Source: an uncultured Neisseria sp. (GTDB lineage: Bacteria; Pseudomonadota; Gammaproteobacteria; Burkholderiales; Neisseriaceae). From it: DNA of 6,899 nt. The stretch is taken from NCBI GenBank assembly GCA_947097615.1, contig CAMURX010000089.1, positions 1 to 6,899 of the forward strand, written 5' to 3'. Below are positions 5,313 to 6,899 of the stretch, one piece after another. The position numbers and the translations under genes were made by a program. Position 1 is the stretch's first letter; every line of letters begins with the position of its first letter. Below the pieces are notes generated by a model. That model did not search any database. It was not told where the DNA came from and saw nothing but the letters and a program-made list of their open reading frames with translations.

Positions 5313-5514
5313 CTGAAACCTTTGCAAAACCTAAAACGCCATCAGAAATAGTAAATTCTCCGTCATTCCCGTGCAGGCGGGAATCTTGGGTGAGTTCATT
5401 CAGTGAATTGTTTTTACGAAAATTTTTTAATATCAAACAAGATTCCCGCCTGCGCGGGAATGACGGCATTTCCTATTTTTCAGGCTGCTGTTAGGGGTTT
5501 TGCAAAGGTTTCAG
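5313..5514. repeat. Nested foldback element with dRS3 core (NIME-like)
   Basis: A roughly symmetrical 202-bp inverted structure fills most of the gap before nemA. Outer arms of 19 bp are perfect (5313-5331 with 5496-5514, containing TTTGCAAAACC and its complement). Inner arms of 29 bp differ at one position (5360-5388 with 5438-5466). Each inner arm contains a dRS3 repeat of the form ATTCCC-N8-GGGAAT, at 5365-5384 and 5442-5461. Both pairs share the same centre near 5413, and the DNA between outer and inner arms is also partly complementary. dRS3 pairs are the hallmark of neisserial intergenic mosaic elements. The reading frame across it on the minus strand (PSFPRRRES) is a repeat artefact. 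Confidence 0.85.
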
Positions 5515-5554
5515 GCTACCTGGAAAAGCAGCCTGAAACCGTTTCAGGCTGCCT
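5513..5554. repeat. Cluster of divergent DUS before nemA, forming a hairpin
   Basis: AGGCTACCTGGA (5513-5524) is one base away from the Eikenella-type dialect. AAGCAGCCTGAA (5526-5537) and TTCAGGCTGCCT (5543-5554) are Kingella-like and face each other, forming a 12-bp inverted repeat (5528-5539 with 5541-5552) that must fold with a small ACCGT-type loop. The hairpin ends about 17 nt before the nemA ribosome binding site. Confidence 0.65.
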
Positions 5555-5570
5555 CAACCCAACCCCAAAC

Positions 5571-5576
5571 AGGAGA
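5571..5576 (+). promoter_or_regulatory. Ribosome binding site of nemA
   Basis: AGGAGA with a 7-nt spacer to the ATG at 5584. It fixes the start at MKLFTTYNLG and excludes an in-frame TTG upstream at 5500 that would translate repeat sequence. Confidence 0.82.
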
Positions 5577-5669
5577 CCGCAACATGAAACTCTTCACAAC
5601 CTACAATCTCGGCAAACTCACCCTAAACAACCGCATGGTCATGGCCGCCATGACGCGCAGCAGGGCGGA

Positions 5670-5681
5670 TTCAGACGGCAT
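5670..5681 (-). repeat. AT-DUS inside nemA
   Basis: TTCAGACGGCAT, the same 12-mer as in the first OYE gene, again unpaired and again translated as SDGI (residues 30-33). Confidence 0.9.
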
Positions 5682-5772
5682 CGTCGGCGCGATGACCGCC
5701 GAGTATTACGCCCAACGCGCCAGCGCAGGTTTGATTTTGTCCGAAGCCGTCAACATTTCCGCCGACGCGTTA

Positions 5773-5931
5773 GGGGCTGTTTGCATTGGGTTTGTGAAGC
5801 AGTTTTTTGAGAAAAAATTCGCGGATGCAAGGAAAAAAGCGCAGCAAGGTTGAACACCTTGCGAGCATTTTGACGCGGCAGCCGTGAATTTTTACCAAAA
5901 ATACTGCCGTAAACCCAATGCAAAAAGCCCC
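5773..5931. mobile_element. TA-flanked foldback MITE-like element inserted in nemA
   Basis: This 159-bp insertion has 21-bp terminal inverted repeats with one mismatch (outer end GGGGCTGTTTGCATTGGG; right end complementary with T for G at position 7). It is flanked by TA on both sides (5771-5772, 5932-5933). The inferred empty site is GCGTTAAGCAGC. The inner sequence is also an imperfect inverted repeat: GCAGT-N6..-AAAAATTC blocks on both sides, and an apical hairpin GCAAGGT-tgaac-ACCTTGC (5844-5862) lies at the exact midpoint. It has no coding capacity, so it is non-autonomous. TA duplication is characteristic of IS630/Tc1-mariner transposases, which would have to act in trans. The ends do not match the Correia element ends, so I have no name for it. 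Confidence 0.88.
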
Positions 5932-6846
5932 TAAGCAGCCCGCTCACGCCCGGTTTGTTTACCGCCGCACAGATTGATGCGTGGAAAAAAGTTACCGCGG
6001 CCGTGCACGAACAAGGCGGGCTGATTTTCGCCCAGCTCTGGCACACGGGGCGCGTGGCGCATTCGGTGGATAGAAACGGCATCCTGCCCGCCGCCCCCAG
6101 CGCGGTGAAAATCGACGGCATGCAGCATTTCACCTCGCAAGGCGCGAAAGATTTTGAAACCCCGCGCGAACTTTCCGCCGACGAAATCCGCCAAATCATC
6201 GCCGACTACGCCCAAGCCGCCAAAAACGCCATCGCCGCAGGCTTCGACGGCGTAGAGCTGCACGCCGCCAACGGCTATTTGCCGCAGCAGTTTTTGTCCG
6301 ACCCCGCCAACCTGCGCCAAGACGAATACGGCGGCAGCATTGAAAACAAAGCCCGCTTCACGCTGGACGCGATGCGCGCAATCATTGACGCGGTGGGCGG
6401 CGAGCACGTCGGCATCAAAATCAGCCCGCTGCACCCCTACGCCGGCATCGCGTTTGACAACCCTGTTGCCAGTTATCAATATTTAATCAATGAGTTAAAC
6501 AAACTGGATTTTGCCTTTGTAGAAATCATGCAGCGCGCGCCGATGTTTCCGCTGTTGCCGCATTATCCGCAGGGCGACGAGTTGGCGCTGTTTGGCAAGA
6601 TGGTGCAGGGCAAAACTGTGATCGCAGGCACGGGCTTTAGCGCCGAAACGGGCGAAGCGGCGCTGGAAAACGGCGCGGCGGATTTGATTGCCTACGGCGC
6701 AGCGTTCCTTGCCAACCACGACCTGCCGCGCCGCTTTGAACTGGGCGCAGATTTGAACACGCCCGACCGCGCGACCATGTTTGGCGGCGGCGCGGCGGGG
6801 TATATTGATTATCCGATGATGGATTGACGAAGTATCAAATGCTTAA

Positions 6847-6890
6847 AGGCCGTCTGAAAAAACCTGCGAAGCAGGTTTTTTCAGACGGCC
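6847..6890 (+). terminator. Rho-independent terminator of nemA (DUS pair)
   Basis: AGGCCGTCTGAA (6847-6858) and TTCAGACGGCC (6880-6890) lie in a perfect 20-bp stem (6848-6867 with 6871-6890) capped by the loop GAA. The A-run and T-run are inside the stem, so it can work in both directions. The tip reads GCGAAGC, a sequence known to form exceptionally stable DNA mini-hairpins. It starts 20 nt after the nemA stop. Confidence 0.88.
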
Positions 6891-6899
6891 ACTTTCAGA

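Larger units (their letters stand above)
5584..6827 (+). pseudogene. nemA: NemA-type Old Yellow Enzyme ene-reductase, interrupted by a 159-bp insertion
   Basis: The gene encodes an FMN enzyme of the N-ethylmaleimide reductase/OYE type, which reduces maleimides, enones and nitro compounds with NAD(P)H. The first 63 codons (MKLFTTYNLGKLTLNNRMVM to ISADAL) are followed by foreign sequence that stops at TGA 5851-5853. The frame resumes at SSPLTPGLFTAAQIDAW (from 5934) and runs to TGA 6825-6827. Removing 161 bp (element plus one TA) gives exactly 361 codons, close to the 365 residues of E. coli NemA. Reconstructed landmarks are Thr24 (MTRSRA) near the flavin, QLWHTGR (97-103), the active-site pair His173/Asn176 with Tyr178 (HAANGYLPQQF), QDEYGGSIEN (192-201) and AGTGFSAETGE near 294-304. 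The 89-residue N-terminal product lacks the active site. The C-terminal part could only begin at a TTG (5955) and would lack the first strands, so activity is unlikely. An AT-DUS lies at 5670-5681. Confidence 0.93.

Noticed and set aside
5275..5469. 64-codon minus-strand frame starting MPSFPRRRES
   Set aside because: It translates the dRS3 arms of the foldback element. This peptide is a known artefact of dRS3 repeats, with no ribosome binding site or domain.
5313..5554. CRISPR array
   Set aside because: The repeats are inverted, nested and of different kinds (dRS3, DUS variants). There is no regular direct repeat-spacer pattern and no cas gene.
5773..5931. Identification of the nemA insert as a Correia (CREE/nemis) element
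   Set aside because: Size and TA flanks are similar, but the ends begin GGGGCTGTTTGCATTGG rather than TATAGTGGATTAA, so it belongs to a different family.
5773..5931. Intein, intron or programmed frameshift explaining the nemA interruption
   Set aside because: The insert has no splicing-domain motifs, contains an in-frame stop, and has transposon-type ends with target duplication.

Overview
The window looks like chromosomal DNA from a GC-rich member of the Neisseriaceae, most likely a commensal Neisseria or a close relative. The main evidence is the density of DNA uptake sequences (DUS) with the core GCCGTCTGAA and its variants, many arranged as inverted pairs that act as terminators. A pair of dRS3 repeats (ATTCCC-N8-GGGAAT) and a meningococcal-type aminopeptidase N support this.

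Left part (1-3345, all minus strand). The window opens inside pepN, an M1 zinc aminopeptidase whose first 402 residues are present, including GAMEN and HEYFH-x18-E. Upstream of it lies rarD-like, a ten-helix-type EamA/DMT permease whose last codons are built from a DUS hairpin. Next comes a LysR-type regulator that is broken by a frameshift, probably with a small deletion, at the end of its DNA-binding domain. The gap between rarD and lysR carries palindromic repeats.

Centre (3346-5181, plus strand). A divergent intergenic region holds a good extended -10 promoter for lysR. On the other strand it holds a promoter for a small ArsR-family repressor gene, with a palindrome sitting exactly between its -35 and -10. 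The arsR stop codon overlaps by 4 bp the start of a 407-residue FMN-dependent NADH:flavin oxidoreductase of the Old Yellow Enzyme (OYE) superfamily. The two genes form a translationally coupled operon closed by a perfect 17-bp DUS-pair terminator.

Right part (5182-6899). A 400-bp gap without a gene is filled with repeats: a Kingella-type DUS, a CGGAT...ATCCG palindrome, and a ~202-bp nested foldback element with two dRS3 sites at its core. Then follows a second OYE gene of the NemA type, interrupted after codon 63 by a 159-bp foldback element flanked by TA. Removing the element and one TA copy restores a single 360-codon reading frame, the normal length for NemA. The gene ends at a DUS-pair terminator with a perfect 20-bp stem.

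Taken together, the right half is a redox/electrophile-handling cluster (repressor, ene-reductase, second ene-reductase, possibly the LysR regulator) that is partly decaying. Only the arsR-OYE pair looks intact. The most unusual items are the unnamed TA-flanked foldback insertion, the operator-like palindrome controlling arsR-OYE, and the mixture of several DUS dialects in under 7 kb.
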